Assembly: GCA_014843695.1 (NCBI GenBank)
Contig: CM026390.1
Coordinates: 100,179,915-100,243,914 of the forward strand
From: Archivesica marissinica
Lineage: Eukaryota > Mollusca > Bivalvia > Venerida > Vesicomyidae
DNA: 64,000 nt
Direction: 5' to 3'
The notes beneath the pieces are model-generated. The model was not told the DNA's origin, searched no databases, and worked only from the letters and a program-made list of their open reading frames with translations. Made by a program: the position numbers and the translations under genes. This document shows, one piece after another, positions 34,301-49,300 of the stretch (positions are counted from its first letter, which is position 1; the number at the start of each line of letters is the position of its first letter).

Positions 34301-37300
34301 TCATATACGTTAATATCGCCCAAGTAATTCCCCTTAGGCTGTCCGATTAGCGCAGTGGTTAGCGCGCTCGCTTCTCACCAATACAACCCGTGTTCGATCC
34401 TCGGACTGGGAAGTATGTGAGATGGTACGGTGGTTGCCAGATTGGACAGGTGGGTTTACTCCGGTTTCCTCCTACACGAATGACCACATATACGCTTTCA
34501 ACCGCGCCAACGAGAGTGATTAACATAAGTTGTTAGAACTTGCTTCGCAATTGTTGTAAAATAAATAAAGTTTAAACTTTAATTCCACTTTTTTACTTAG
34601 CCATATATATTACATGTTGTACATCTGAACCTTGTTCTCAACTTCAGTTTTCCTTCAATTGATACTCGGAACTAGACTTACATTTTCAATATCAAGCTGA
34701 CAAACACATACTTCTGGGACTTTCAGGTCCGGTAAATAATTCTGGATGATGAATGGATAGGATTGAAGTCGTAGTTTCTCCTATACCTGAAGGTTAATGA
34801 TGAAGCAGTAGTTTCTCCTATACCTGAAGGTTAATGATGAAGCAGTAGTTTCTCCTATACCTGAAGGTTAATGATGAAGAAGTAGTTTCTCCTATACCTG
34901 AAGGTTAATGATGAAGCAGTAGTTTCTCCTATTCCTGAAAGTTAATGATGAAGAAGTAGTTTCTCCTATACCTGAAGGTTAATGATGAAGAAGTAGTTTC
35001 TCCTATACCTGAAGGTTAATGATGAAGAAGTAGTTTCTCCTATACCTGAAGGTTAATGATGAAGAAGTAGTATATTCTATGGTATTTTCTCCTACAGGTC
35101 CAAGAAAAGATTGATAAGATGACTGTGAGAATGCAGGACCATGATAAGAACAAACAGGCCATTCGGATGCACATCACAGACATCAAATCTAGGATGTTAG
35201 AGAAGAAAGCTAAAGGGGTAAACTAACTATCAAAACAGTTTCTTAATCTAGCAATTTGACATAGTTCAAGTTTTACTCTGGTATATTGTACGGTAGTTTT
35301 ATGCTGCAAGATCACTTGAAATGTGGGATTTATATGCTAGTTATTTTACACTGTAGGATCAGATATAGTGTGAGATATTGTATGGTTATTTTACACTGTA
35401 GGATCAGATATAGTGTGAGATATTGTATGGTTATTTTACACTGTAGGATCAGATATAGTGTGAGATATTGTATGGTTATTTTACACTGTAGGAACAGATA
35501 TAGTGTGAGATATTGTATGGTTATTTTAAGATATAGTGTGAGATATTGTATGGTTATTTTACACTGTAGGATCAGATATAGTGTGAGATATTGTATGGTT
35601 ATTTTACACTGTAGGAACAGATATAGTGTGAGATATTGTATGGTTATTTTACACTGTAGGAACAGATATAGTGTGAGATATTGTATGGTTATTTTACACT
35701 GTAGGAACAGATATAGTGTGAGATATTGTATGGTTATTTTACACTGTAGGAACAGATATAGTGTGAGATATTGTATGGTTATTTTACACTGTAGGATCAG
35801 ATAGAGTGTGAGATATTGTATGGTTATTGACTGTAGGATCAGATATAGTGTGAGATATTGTATGGTTATTTTAAGATATAGTGTGAGATATTGTATGGTT
35901 ATTTTACACTGTAGGAACAGATATAGTGTGAGATATTGTATGGTTATTTTACACTGTAGGAACAGATATAGTGTGAGATATTGTATGGTTATTTTACACT
36001 GTAGGAACAGATATAGTGTGAGATATTGTATGGTTATTTTACACTGTAGGATCAGATATAGTGTGAGATATTGTATGGTTATTTTAAGATATAGTGTGAG
36101 ATATTGTATGGTTATTTTAAGATATAGTGTGAGATCTTGTATGGTTATTTTACACTGTAGGAACAGATATAGTGTGAGATATTGTATGGTTATTTTACAC
36201 TGTAGGAACAGATATAGTGTGAGATATTGTATGGTTATTTTACACTGTAGGAACAGATATAGTGTGAGATATTGTATGGTTATTTTACACTGTAGGATCA
36301 GATATAGTGTGAGATATTGTATGGTTATTGACTGTAGGATCAGATATAGTGTGAGATATTGTATGGTTATTTTAAGATATAGTGTGAGATATTGTATGGT
36401 TATTTTACACTGTAGGAACAGATATAGTGTGAGATATTGTATGGTTATTTTAAGATATAGTGTGAGATATTGTATGGTTATTTTAGATATTAGTGTGAGA
36501 TATTGTATGGTTATTTTAAGATATAGTGTGAGATATTGTATGGTTATTTTAAGATATAGTGTGAGATATTGTATGGTTATTTTACACTGTAGGATCAGAT
36601 ATAGTGTGAGATATTGTATGGTTATTTATACTGTAGGAACAGATATAGTGTGAGATATTGTATGGTTATTTTACACTGTAGGATCAGATATAGTGTGAGA
36701 TATTGTATGGTTATTTTAACTGTAGGAAAGATATAGTGTGAGATATTGTATGGTTATTTTACACTGTAGGATCAGATATAGTGTGAGATATTGTATGGTT
36801 ATTTTACACTGTAGGATCAGATATAGTGTGAGATATTGTATGGTTATTTTACACTGTAGGATCAGATATAGTGTGAGATATTGTATGGTTATTTTACACT
36901 GTAGGATCAGATATAGTGTGAGATATTGTATGGTTATTTTACACTGTAGGATCAGATATAGTGTGAGATATTGTATGGTTATTTTACACTGTAGGATCAG
37001 ATACAGTGTGAGATATTGTATGGTTATTTTAAGATATAGTGTGAGATATTGTATGGTTATTTTACACTGTAGGATCAGATATAGTGTGAGATATTGTATG
37101 GTTATTTTACACTGTAGGAACAGATATAGTGTGAGATATTGTATGGTTATTTTACACTGTAGGATCAGATATAGTGTGAGATATTGTATGGTTATTTTAC
37201 ACTGTAGGATCAGATATAGTGTGAGATATTGTATGGTTATTTTACACTGTAGGATCAGATATAGTGTGAGATATTGTATGGTTATTTTACACTGTAGGAT

Positions 37301-40300
37301 CAGATATAGTGTGAGATATTGTATGGTTATTTTACACTGTAGGATCAGATATAGTGTGAGATATTGTATGGTTATTTTACACTGTAGGATCAGATCAAGT
37401 GTGATATTGTATGGTTATTTTACACTGTAGGATCAGATATAGTGTGAGATATTGTATGGTTATTTTACACTGTAGGAACAGATATAGTGTGAGATATTGT
37501 ATGGTTATTTTACACTGTAGGAACAGATATAGTGTGAGATATTGTATGGTTATTTTACACTGTAAGATCAGATATAGTGTGAGATATTGTATGGCTATTT
37601 TACACTGTAAGATCAGATAGAGTGTGAGATATTGTATGGTTATTTTAAGATATAGAGCAAGATATTGTATGGTTATTTTACACTGTAGGATCAGATAAAG
37701 TGTGAGATATTGTATGGTTATTTTACACTGTAGGATCAGATAAAGTGTGAGATATTGTATGGTTATTTTACACTGTAGGAACAGATAAAGTGTGAGATAT
37801 TGTATGGTTATTTTACACTGTAGGAACAGATATAGTGTGAGATATTGTATGGTTATTTTACACTGTAGGATCAGATATAGTGTGAGATATTGTATGGTTA
37901 TTTTAAGATATAGTGTGAGATATTGTATGGTTATTTTAAGATATAGTGTGAGATATTGTATGGTTATTTTAAGATATAGTGTGAGATATTGTATGGTTAT
38001 TTTACACTGTAGGATCAGATAAAGTGTGAGATATTGTATGGTTATTTTACACTGTAGGATCAGATATTGTATGGTTATTTTACACTGTAGGACAGATAAA
38101 TTGTGAGATATTGTATGGTTATTGACTGTAGGATCAGATATAGTGTGAGATATTGCATGGTTATTTTACACTGTAGGATCAGATAAAGTGTGAGATATTG
38201 TATGGTTATTTTACACTGTAGGATCAGATCAAGTGTGAGATATTGTATGGTTATTTTACACTGTAGGATCAGATCAAGTGTGAGATATTGTATGGTTATT
38301 TTACACTGTAGGATCAGATATAGTGTGAGATATTGTATGGTTATTTTACACTGTAGGATCAGATATAGTGTGAGATATTGCATGGTTATTTTACACTGTA
38401 GGATCAGATCAAGTGTGAGATATTGTATTGTTATTTTACACTGTAGGATCAGATATAGTGTGAAATATTGTATGGCTATTTTACACTGTAGGATCAGATA
38501 TAGTGTGAGATATTGTATGGTTATTTTACACTGTAGGATCAGATATAGTGTGAGATATTGTATGGTTATTTTACACTGTAGGATCAGATATAGTGTGAGA
38601 TATTGTATGGCTATTTTACACTGTAGGATCAGATAAAGTGTGAGATATTGTATGGCTATTTTACACTGTAGGATCAGATATAGTGTGAGATAGTGTATGG
38701 TTATTTTACACTGTAGGATCAGATATAGTGTGAGATAGTGTATGGTTATTTTACACTGTAGGATCAGATAAAGTGTGAGATATTGATGGGTAGAGAAGAC
38801 GAAGAGAAGCTGGCACAGAAGATTGTACAGTCACCGCAGAAAGTACGAGCTGAGCAGGACCACTTAAAGGAACAGCTGAACTACCTCAAGGATGAGTTTG
38901 AACGAAAGAGACATAGACTCAGGTAACATACTGACATAGTCTCAGGTAACATACTGACATAGTCTCAGGTAACATACTGACATATACTCAGGTAACATAC
39001 TGACATAGTCTCAGGTAACATACTGACATAATCTCAGGTAACATACTGACATAGACTCAGGTAACATACTGACATAGAATCATGTAACATACTGACATAG
39101 ACTCAGGTAACATACTGACATAGTCTCAGGTAACATACTGACATAGACTCAGGTAACATACTGACATAGTCTCAGGTAACATACTGACATAGTCTCAGGT
39201 AACATACTGACATAGACTCATGTAACATACTGACATAGACTCAGGTAACATACTGACATAGACTCAGGTAACATACTGACATAGTCTCAGGTAACATACT
39301 GACATAGACTCAGGTAACATACTGATATAGACTCAGGTAACATACTGACAAAGACTCATGTAACATACTGACATAGACTCAGGTAACATACTGATATAGA
39401 CGCAGGTAACATACTGACATAGACTCATGTAACATACTGACATAGACTCAGGTAACATACTGACATATACTCAGGTAGCATACTATTACTGACATATACT
39501 CAGGTAACATACTGACATAGACTCATGTAACATACTGACATAGACTCATGTAACATACTGACATAGACTCATGTAACATACTGACATAGACTCATGTAAC
39601 ATACTGACATAGTCTCAGGTAACATACTGACATATACTCAGGTAACATACTGACATAGACTCATGTAACATACTGATATAGACGCAGGTAACATACTGAC
39701 ATAGACTCATGTAACATACTGACATAGACTCATGTAACATACTGACATAGTCTCAGGTAACATACTGACATAGACTCAGGTAACATACTGATATAGACGC
39801 AGGTAACATACTGACATAGCCTCAGGAATGTTTATGTTACTGTATTTCAGTGAGATACATGCAACCTATTGTTGAGTGTTTATGTTGCTGTATTTCAGTG
39901 AGATACATGCAACCTATTGTTGAGTGTTTATGTTGCTGTATTACAGTGAGATACATGGACCTATTATTGAGTGTTTATGTTGCTGTATTTCAGTGAGATA
40001 CATGGACCTATTGTTGAGTGTTTATGTTGCTGTATTTCAGTGAGATACATACAACCTATTGTTGAGTGTTTATGTTGCTGTATTTCAGTGAGATACATGG
40101 AACCTACTGTTGAGTGTTTCTGTATTTCAGTGAGATACATGGACCTATTGTTGAGTGTTTATGTTGCTGTATTACAGTGAGATACATGGACCTATTGTTG
40201 AGTGTTTATGTTGCTGTATTTCAGTGAGATACATACAACCTATTGTTGAGTGTTTATGTTGCTGTATTTCAGTGAGATACATGGAACCTACTGTTGAGTG

Positions 40301-43300
40301 TTTCTGTATTTCAGTGAGATACATGGAGATATTGTTGAGTGTTTATGTTGCTGTATTTCAGTGAGATACATGAACCTATTGTTGAGTGTTTATGTTTCTG
40401 TATTTCAGTGAGATACATGAACCTATTGTTGAGTGTTTATGTTACTGTATTTCAGTGAGATACATGAACCTATTGTTGAGTGTTTATGTTTCTGTATTTC
40501 AGTGAGATACATGAACCTATTGTTGAGTGTTTATGTTACTGTATTTCAGTGAGATACATGGACCTATTGTTGAGTGTTTATGTTTCTGTATTCAGTGAGA
40601 TACATGAACCTATTGTTGAGTGTTTATGTTTCTGTATTTCAGTGAGATACATGAACCTATTGTTGAGTGTTTATGTTGCTGTATTTCAGTGAGATACATA
40701 CAACCTATTGTTGAGTGTTTATGTTTCTGTATTTCAGTGAGATACATGCAACCTATTGTTGAGTGTTTATGTTGCTGTATTTCAGTGAGATACATGGAAC
40801 CTACTGTTGAGTGTTTCTGTATTTCAGTGAGATATATGGACCTATTGTTGAGTGTTTATGTTGCTGTATTTCAGTGAGATACATGGACCTATTATTGAGT
40901 GTTTATGTTGCTGTATTTCAGTGAGATACATGGACCTATTGTTGAGTGTTTATGTTGCTGTATTTCAGTGAGATACATACAACCTATTGTTGAGTGTTTA
41001 TGTTGCTGTATTTCAGTGAGATACATGGAACCTACTGTTGAGTGTTTCTGTATTTCAGTGAGATATATGGACCTATTGTTGAGTGTTTATGTTGCTGTAT
41101 TACAGTGAGATACATGGACCTATTGTTGAGTGTTTATGTTGCTGTATTTCAGTGAGATACATACAACCTATTGTTGAGTGTTTATGTTTCTGTATTTCAG
41201 TGAGATACATGCAACCTATTGTTGAGTGTTTATGTTGCTGTATTACAGTGAGATACATGGACCTATTGTTGAGTGTTTATGTTGCTGTATTTCAGTGAGA
41301 TACATGGAACCTACTGTTGAGTGTTTCTGTATTTCAGTGAGATACATGGACATATTGTTGAGTGTTTATGTTGCTGTATTTCAGTGAGATACATGGACCT
41401 ATTGTTGAGTATTTATGTTTCTGTATTTCAGTGAGATACATGAACCTATTGTTGAGTGTTTATGTTGCTGTATTTCAGTGAGATACATACAACCTATTGT
41501 TGAGTGTTTATGTTTCTGTATTTCAGTGAGATACATGCAACCTATTGTTGAGTGTTTATGTTGCTGTATTACAGTGAGATACATGGACCTATTGTTGAGT
41601 GTTTATGTTGCTGTATTTCAGTGAGATACATGGAACCTACTGTTGAGTGTTTCTGTATTTCAGTGAGATACATGGACATATTGTTGAGTGTTTATGTTGC
41701 TGTATTTCAGTGAGATACATGGACCTATTGTTGAGTATTTATGTTTCTGTATTTCAGTGAGATACATGAACCTATTGTTGAGTGTTTATGTTGCTGTATT
41801 TCAGTGAGATACATACAACCTATTGTTGAGTGTTTATGTTGCTGTATTTCAGTGAGATACATGGAACCTACTGTTGAGTGTTTCTGTATTTCAGTGAGAT
41901 ACATGGACCTATTGTTGAGTGTTTATGTTGCTGTATTCAGTGAGATACATGGACCTATTGTTGAGTGTTTCTGTATTTCAGTGAGATAATACCTATTGTT
42001 GAGTGTTTATGTTTCAGTGAGATACATGAACCTATTGTTGAGTGTTTATGTTGCTGTATTTCAGTGAGATACATGGACCTATTGTTGAGTGTTTATGTTG
42101 CTGTATTTCAGTGAGATACATGGAACCTACTGTTGAGTGTTTCTGTATTTCAGTGAGATACATGGACATATTGTTGAGTGTTTATGTTGCTGTATTTCAG
42201 TGAGATACATGGACCTATTGTTGAGTGTTTATGTTTCTGTATTTCAGTGAGATACATGGACCTATTGTTGAGTGTTTATGTTACTGTATTTCAGTGAGAT
42301 ACATGGACCTATTGTTGAGTGTTCATGTTTCTGTATTTCAGTGAGATACATGAACCTATTGTTGAGTGTTTATGTTTCTGTATTTCAGTGAGATACATGA
42401 ACCTATTGTTGAGTGTTTATGTTTCTGTATTTCAGTGAGATACATGAACCTATTGTTGAGTGTTTATGTTTCTGTATTTCAGTGAGATACATGGACCTAT
42501 TGTTGAGTGTTTATGTTTCTGTATTTCAGTGAGATACATGAACCTATTGTTGAGTGTTTATGTTCTGTATTTCAGTGAGATACATGGATCTATTGTTGAG
42601 TGTTTATGTTTCTGTATTTCAGTGAGATACATGAACCTATTGTTGAGTGTTTATGTTTCTGTATTTCAGTGAGATACATGAACCTATTGTTGAGTGTTTA
42701 TGTTTCTGTATTTCAGTGAGATACATGAACCTATTGTTGAGTGTTTATGTTACTGTATTTCAGTGAGATACATGGACCTATTGTTGAGTGTTTATGTTTC
42801 TGTATTTCAGTGAGATACATGAACCTATTGTTGAGTGTTTATGTTTCTGTATTTCAGTGAGATACATGAACCTATTGTTGAGTGTTTATGTTGCTGTATT
42901 TCAGTGAGATACATACAACCTATTGTTGAGTGTTTATGTTTCTGTATTTCAGTGAGATACATGCAACCTATTGTTGAGTGTTTATGTTGCTGTATTTCAG
43001 TGAGATACATGGAACCTACTGTTGAGTGTTTCTATATTTCAGTGAGATATATGGACCTATTGTTGAGTGTTTATGTTGCTGTATTACAGTGAGATACATG
43101 GACCTATTGTTGAGTGTTTATGTTGCTGTATTTCAGTGAGATACATACAACCTATTGTTGAGTGTTTATGTTGCTGTATTTCAGTGAGATACATGGAACC
43201 TACTGTTGAGTGTTTCTGTATTTCAGTGAGATATATGGACCTATTGTTGAGTGTTTATGTTACTGTATTTCAGTGAGATACATGGACCTATTGTTGAGTG

Positions 43301-46300
43301 TTTATGTTGCTGTATTTCAGTGAGATACATGGACCTATTGTTGAGTGTTTATGTTGCTGTATTACAGTGAGATACATGGACCTATTGTTGAGTGTTTATG
43401 TTGCTGTATTTCAGTGAGATACATGGACCTATTGTTGAGTGTTTATGTTACTGTATTTCAGTGAGATACAAGGCCAGAGGAAGAGGGAGAAGCAGGCCGG
43501 ACTAGATGGTGAGAAGGGACTGGCGATTGTGGAAGCAATGCAGGCTAGCATTAATAAGGAAAAGTAAGCACACATCATGTAATACCATCTACAAGGTTTG
43601 TTAGGTCGTCTGTCATGTGAAAGGGTTGTGGTGGTACTACCACAGTGTCCTCGGTGCCTGACATACTGCTGGAGAGGCACCTGGGATCTTCCGCTACCAA
43701 TAAAAGCTGAACTACAGTGGAGAGGAACCTGGGATCTTCCTCTACCAATAAAAGCTGAACTACAACTGGAGAGGAACCTGGGATCTTCCTCTACCAATGA
43801 AACCTGAACTACAGTGTAGGGGAACCTGGGATCTTCTTCTACCAATGAAACCTGAACTACAGTGTAGGGGAACCTGGGATCTACCTCTACCAATGAAAGC
43901 TGAACTACAGTGGAGGGGAACCTGGGATCTTCCTCTACCAATAAAAGCTGAACTACAACTGGAGAGGAACCTGGGATCTTCCTCTACCAATGAAACCTGA
44001 ACTACAGTGTAGGGGAACCTGGGATCTTCTTCTACCAATGAAACCTGAACTACAGTGTAGGGGAACCTGGGATCTACCTCTACCAATGAAAGCTGAACTA
44101 CAGTGGAGGGGAACCTGGGATCTTCCTCTACCAATAAAAGCTGAACTACAACTGGAGAGGAACCTGGGATCTTCCTCTACCAAAAAAAGCTGAACTACAG
44201 TGGAGGGGAACCTGGGATCTTCCGCTACCAATAAAAGCTGAACTACAGTGGAGGGGAACCTGGGATCTTCCTCTACCAAAAAAAGCTGAACTACAGTGGA
44301 GGGGAACCTGGGATCTTCCTCTACCAATAAAAGCTGAACTACAGTGGAGGGGAACCTGGGATCTTCCTCTACCAATGAAAGCTGAACTACAGTGTAGGGG
44401 AACCTGGGATCTACCTCTACCAATGAAAGCTGAACTACAGTGTAGGGGAACCTGGGATCTACCTCTACCAATGAAAGCTGAACTACAGTGGAGAGGAACC
44501 TGGGATCTTCCTCTACCAATAAAAGCTGAACTACAGTGGAGAGGAACCTGGGATCTTCCTCTACCAATAAAAGCTGAACTACAACTGGAGAGGAACCTGG
44601 GATCTTCCTCTACCAATGAAACCTGAACTACAGTGTAGGGGAACCTGGGATCTTCTTCTACCAATGAAACCTGAACTACAGTGTAGGGGAACCTGGGATC
44701 TACCTCTACCAATGAAAGCTGAACTACAGTGGAGGGGAACCTGGGATCTTCCTCTACCAATAAAAGCTGAACTACAACTGGAGAGGAACCTGGGATCTTC
44801 CTCTACCAAAAAAAGCTGAACTACAGTGGAGGGGAACCTGGGATCTTCTGCTACCAATAAAAGCTGAACTACAGTGGAGGGGAACCTGGGATCTTCCTCT
44901 ACCAAAAAAAGCTGAACTACAGAGGAGGGGAACCTGGTATCTTCCTCTACTAATAAAAGCTGAACTACAGTGGAGGGGAACCTGGGATCTTCCTCTACCA
45001 ATGAAAGCTGAACTACAGTGTAGGGGAACCTGGGATCTACCTCTACCAATGAAAGCTGAACTACAGTGGAGGGGAACCTGGGATCTTCCTCTACCAATAA
45101 AAGCTGAACTACAGTGGGAGGGAACCTGGGATCTTCCTCTACCAATAAAAGCTGAACTACAGTGGAGGGGAACCTGGGATCTTCCTCTACCAATAAAAGC
45201 TGAAGATTTGCCATATGAACTGTCAGTGCAACTAATTTTCAAGTTTGATCAAATTGTTAACTTATCATGGAGTGATTCAGTTCCAATCTCTCATTCTTGT
45301 ATGATTAGTTCACCCCTGTTTCATGGGAGGTATTGAGATTATTTCCCAGTCCGGCATACATCATTTTACACACACTCTTAACATCTAGATATTGTGCCTA
45401 AATGTTTAAAATGAACTATGTATGTGTATTTTCCAATGAATGCTGAATGTGTATTTTCCAATGAATGCTGTTCATGTATATTCAATGAATGCTGTATGTG
45501 TAGTTTCCAATGAATGCTGTATGCGTATTTTCCAATGAATGCTGTTCATGTATATTTCAATGAATGCTGTATGCGTATTTTCCAATGAATGCTGTATGTG
45601 TAGTTTCCAATGAAGTATGTTCATGTATATTTCAATGAATGCTGTATGTGTAGTTTCCAATGAATGCTGTATGTATATTTTCCAATGAAGTCTGTTCATG
45701 TATATTTCAATGAATGCTTTATGCGTATTTTCCAATGAAGTCTGTTCATGTATATTTCAATGAATGCTGTATGCGTAGTTTCCAATGAAGTCTGTTCATG
45801 TATATTTCAATGAATGCTGTATGCGTAGTTTCCAATGAAGTCTGTTCATGTATATTTCAATGAATGCTGTATGTGTATTTTCCAATGAAGTCTGTTCATG
45901 TATATTTCAATGAATGCTGTATGTGTATTTTCCAATGAAGTCTGTTCATGTATATTTCAATGAATGCTGTATGCGTATTTTCCAATGAATGCTGTTCATG
46001 TATATTTCAATGAATGCTGTATGCGTATTTTCCAATGAATGCTGTATGTGTAGTTTCCAATGAATGTTGTATGCATATTTTCCAATGAAGTCTGTTCATG
46101 TATATTTCAATGAATGCTGTATGCGTATTTTCCAATTAAGTCTGTTCATGTATATTTCAATGAATGCTGTATGCGTATTTTCCAATGAAGTATGTTCATG
46201 TATATATCAATGAATGCTGTATGCATATTTTCCAATGAAGTCTGTTCATGTATATTTCAATGAAGTCTGTTCATGTATATTTCAATGAATGCTGTATGCG

Positions 46301-49300
46301 TATTTTCCAATGAAGTCTGTTCATGTATATTTCAATGAATGCTGTATGTGTATTTTCCAATGAAGTATGTTCATGTATATTTCAATGAATGCTGTTCATG
46401 TATTTTCAAATGAAGTCTGTTCATGTATATTCCAATGAATGCTGTATGCGTATTTTCCAATGAAGTCTGTTCATGTATATTTCAATGAATGCTGAATGTG
46501 TATTTTCCAATGAATGCTGTATGCATATTTTCCAATGAATGCTGTATGCATATTTTCCAATGAATGCTGTATGCGTATTTTCAGTGAGATTGTCGCTGAG
46601 AATGCGCAGCTTCTCGACAAGATTCTGGAATACAAGCAGCATGAGCGTGAAGTGTGTATAAAGAAAGAGCAGACACAGCAGATGCTGTCCAGGCGGCAAG
46701 AGAAACTCTCAAAGATGTCCGTGCAGCATCAGTGTCGATTCAGGGTGCTACAAGAGCAACATGAAACAATGAAGACGTAAGTCTCTTTGGTATAACTGTC
46801 GATTGCATGTGTGGTGACACTCTAATCTGAGAGATTAATAAAATGAATCTTGACTGCACTTCTGCTTCATGTACAGGGTGTGAGCAGGATATCTGTTCAC
46901 TTGTTATGCTTCAATGGAAATACATTTGATTCTATAGTATAACCTGTATTAGCGGTCACCTCCATTAAGCAGCCAACCTGTATTAAGCAGCCAGTTTACA
47001 TATTCCCAATATGTTGCTTTATTATACATTTGCCCTCTATTAAGCAGTGACCTGCGCTAAGCAGCAACTTGCTGTGATTCCCTTGGCTGACTGCTTAACA
47101 CAAGTTTGACTGTAAACTGTTATTGACCATTCCTCATGCAGTGAGAGAGAGAGCTGGGCATCTGTTCACTTGTTCTGCTTTCAATGATAGTGGTTGCTCT
47201 TGTCTATTCCTCATGCAGTGAGAGAGAGAGCTGGGCATCTGTTCACTTGTTCTGCTTTCAATGATAGTGGTTGCTCTTGTCTATTCCTCATGCAGTGAGA
47301 GAGAGAGAGCTGGGCATCTGTTCACTTGTTCTGCTTTCAATGATAGTGGTTGCTCTTGTCTATTCCTCATGCAGTGAGAGAGAGCTGGGCTTCTGTTCAC
47401 TTGTTCTGCTTTCAATGATAGTGGTTGCTCTTGTCTATTCCTCATGCTGTGAGAGAGAGCGGGGCATCTGTTCACTTGTTCTGCTTTCAATGATAGTGGT
47501 TGCTCTTGTCTATTCCTCATGCAGTGAGAGAGCGGGATGCCTGGATAAGCAGAGTTGTGACTCGGAGAGGAAGCTGGAGTTACTGGAGCACAAGAAGTAC
47601 ATGGAACAAGAAGTTAGCATGATACAGAAAGTGACGGACAAACAGATATACAATATTGAGCAGATGTATGGCATGCTCCTAGAGAAGGTAAACACATCCA
47701 TGGACATATGGAGGCATTAAATACAATACCCAGGTCTCAACCTCCAAGATCACACTCGCTCAGGTCATATCGTTGACTTTGCACGAAATCTCCATTACAT
47801 GTGTATTAGTACAAAAGTGTGTATAGAGATCACATCTGGTCAGTAGTTTGTAAAGGATGTGATTTTAGAATACAGTAAAACCCCTATAATAAGACCACCT
47901 ATGGGACTTCCAAAAAGTGGTCTTATTAGCGGGGTGGTTTCTTTATCGAGTTTGGTCAAGAAGATCAAATTATGGTAATTTTACTACATTTACAATGTAC
48001 TTTCACACATGCTTATTTGGGTTTCTTTCTTGGTTTTTCTGTTTTAATTAATTACATAGAGTGGTCGCTTAATTGTCATAAAACTGGGACAGAATTAAAA
48101 ATGTTTTATCAATGAAAGTGAGAAAATCGCCTGCAGTTGTATTAGGGGTTCAATTAGCATAGGATTAATGGCATTTGTCTGAATTAACTGGTCGTATTAT
48201 GGAATAACGGGGTGGTCTTGTTATCGGGGTCAACGACCATTGACATGTATAGTGAAATATTCCGTTCTGAAAAAAATCGTTCGCAATAGCGGGGTGGTCT
48301 CGAAATCGGGGTGGTCGCATAGGGGGTTTTTACTGTAACTTTAATGAAAATTTATACAACTACAGTCAATGTCACCATGTCCTACTTTAAACAAAACTTT
48401 GTACTGATTTACTGTTGTCCGTCTGGTCAGTAGTTTAGATGTAATAATAAATACATTTTCATACATTGCGTAACTGACAATACACACAATGTATAGTATG
48501 CATGGAGACAGAAATACCCGACAATACACACAATGTATAGTATGCATGGAGACAGAAATACCCGACAATACACACAATGTATAGTATGCATGGCGACAGA
48601 AATACCCAACAATACACACAATGTATAGTATGCATGGCGACAGAAATACCCGACAATACACACAATGTATAGTATGCATGGAGACAGAAATACCCGACAA
48701 TACACACAATGTATAGTATGCATGGCGACAGAAATACCCGACAATACACACAATGTATAGTATGCATGGCGACAGAAATACCCGACAATACACACAATGT
48801 ATAGTATGCATGGAGACAGAAATACCCGACAATACACACAATGTATAGTATGCATGGCGACAGAAATACCCGACAATACACACAATGTATAGTATGCATG
48901 GAGACAGAAATACCCGACAATACACAAAATGTATAGTATGCATGGAGACAGAAATACCCAACAATACACACAATGTATAGTATGCATGGAGACAGAAATA
49001 CCCGACAATACACACAATGTATAGTATGCATGGAGACAGAAATACCCGACAATACACACAATGTATAGTATGAATGCAGACAGAAATACCCGACAATACA
49101 CACAGTGTATAGTATGCATGGCTACAGAAATACCCGACAATACACACAATGTATAGTATGCATGGAGACAGAAATACCCGACAATACACAAAATGTATAG
49201 TATGCATGGCGACAGAAATACCCGACAATACACACAATGTATAGTATGCATGGAGACAGAAATACCCGACAATACACACAATGTATAGTATGCATGGAAC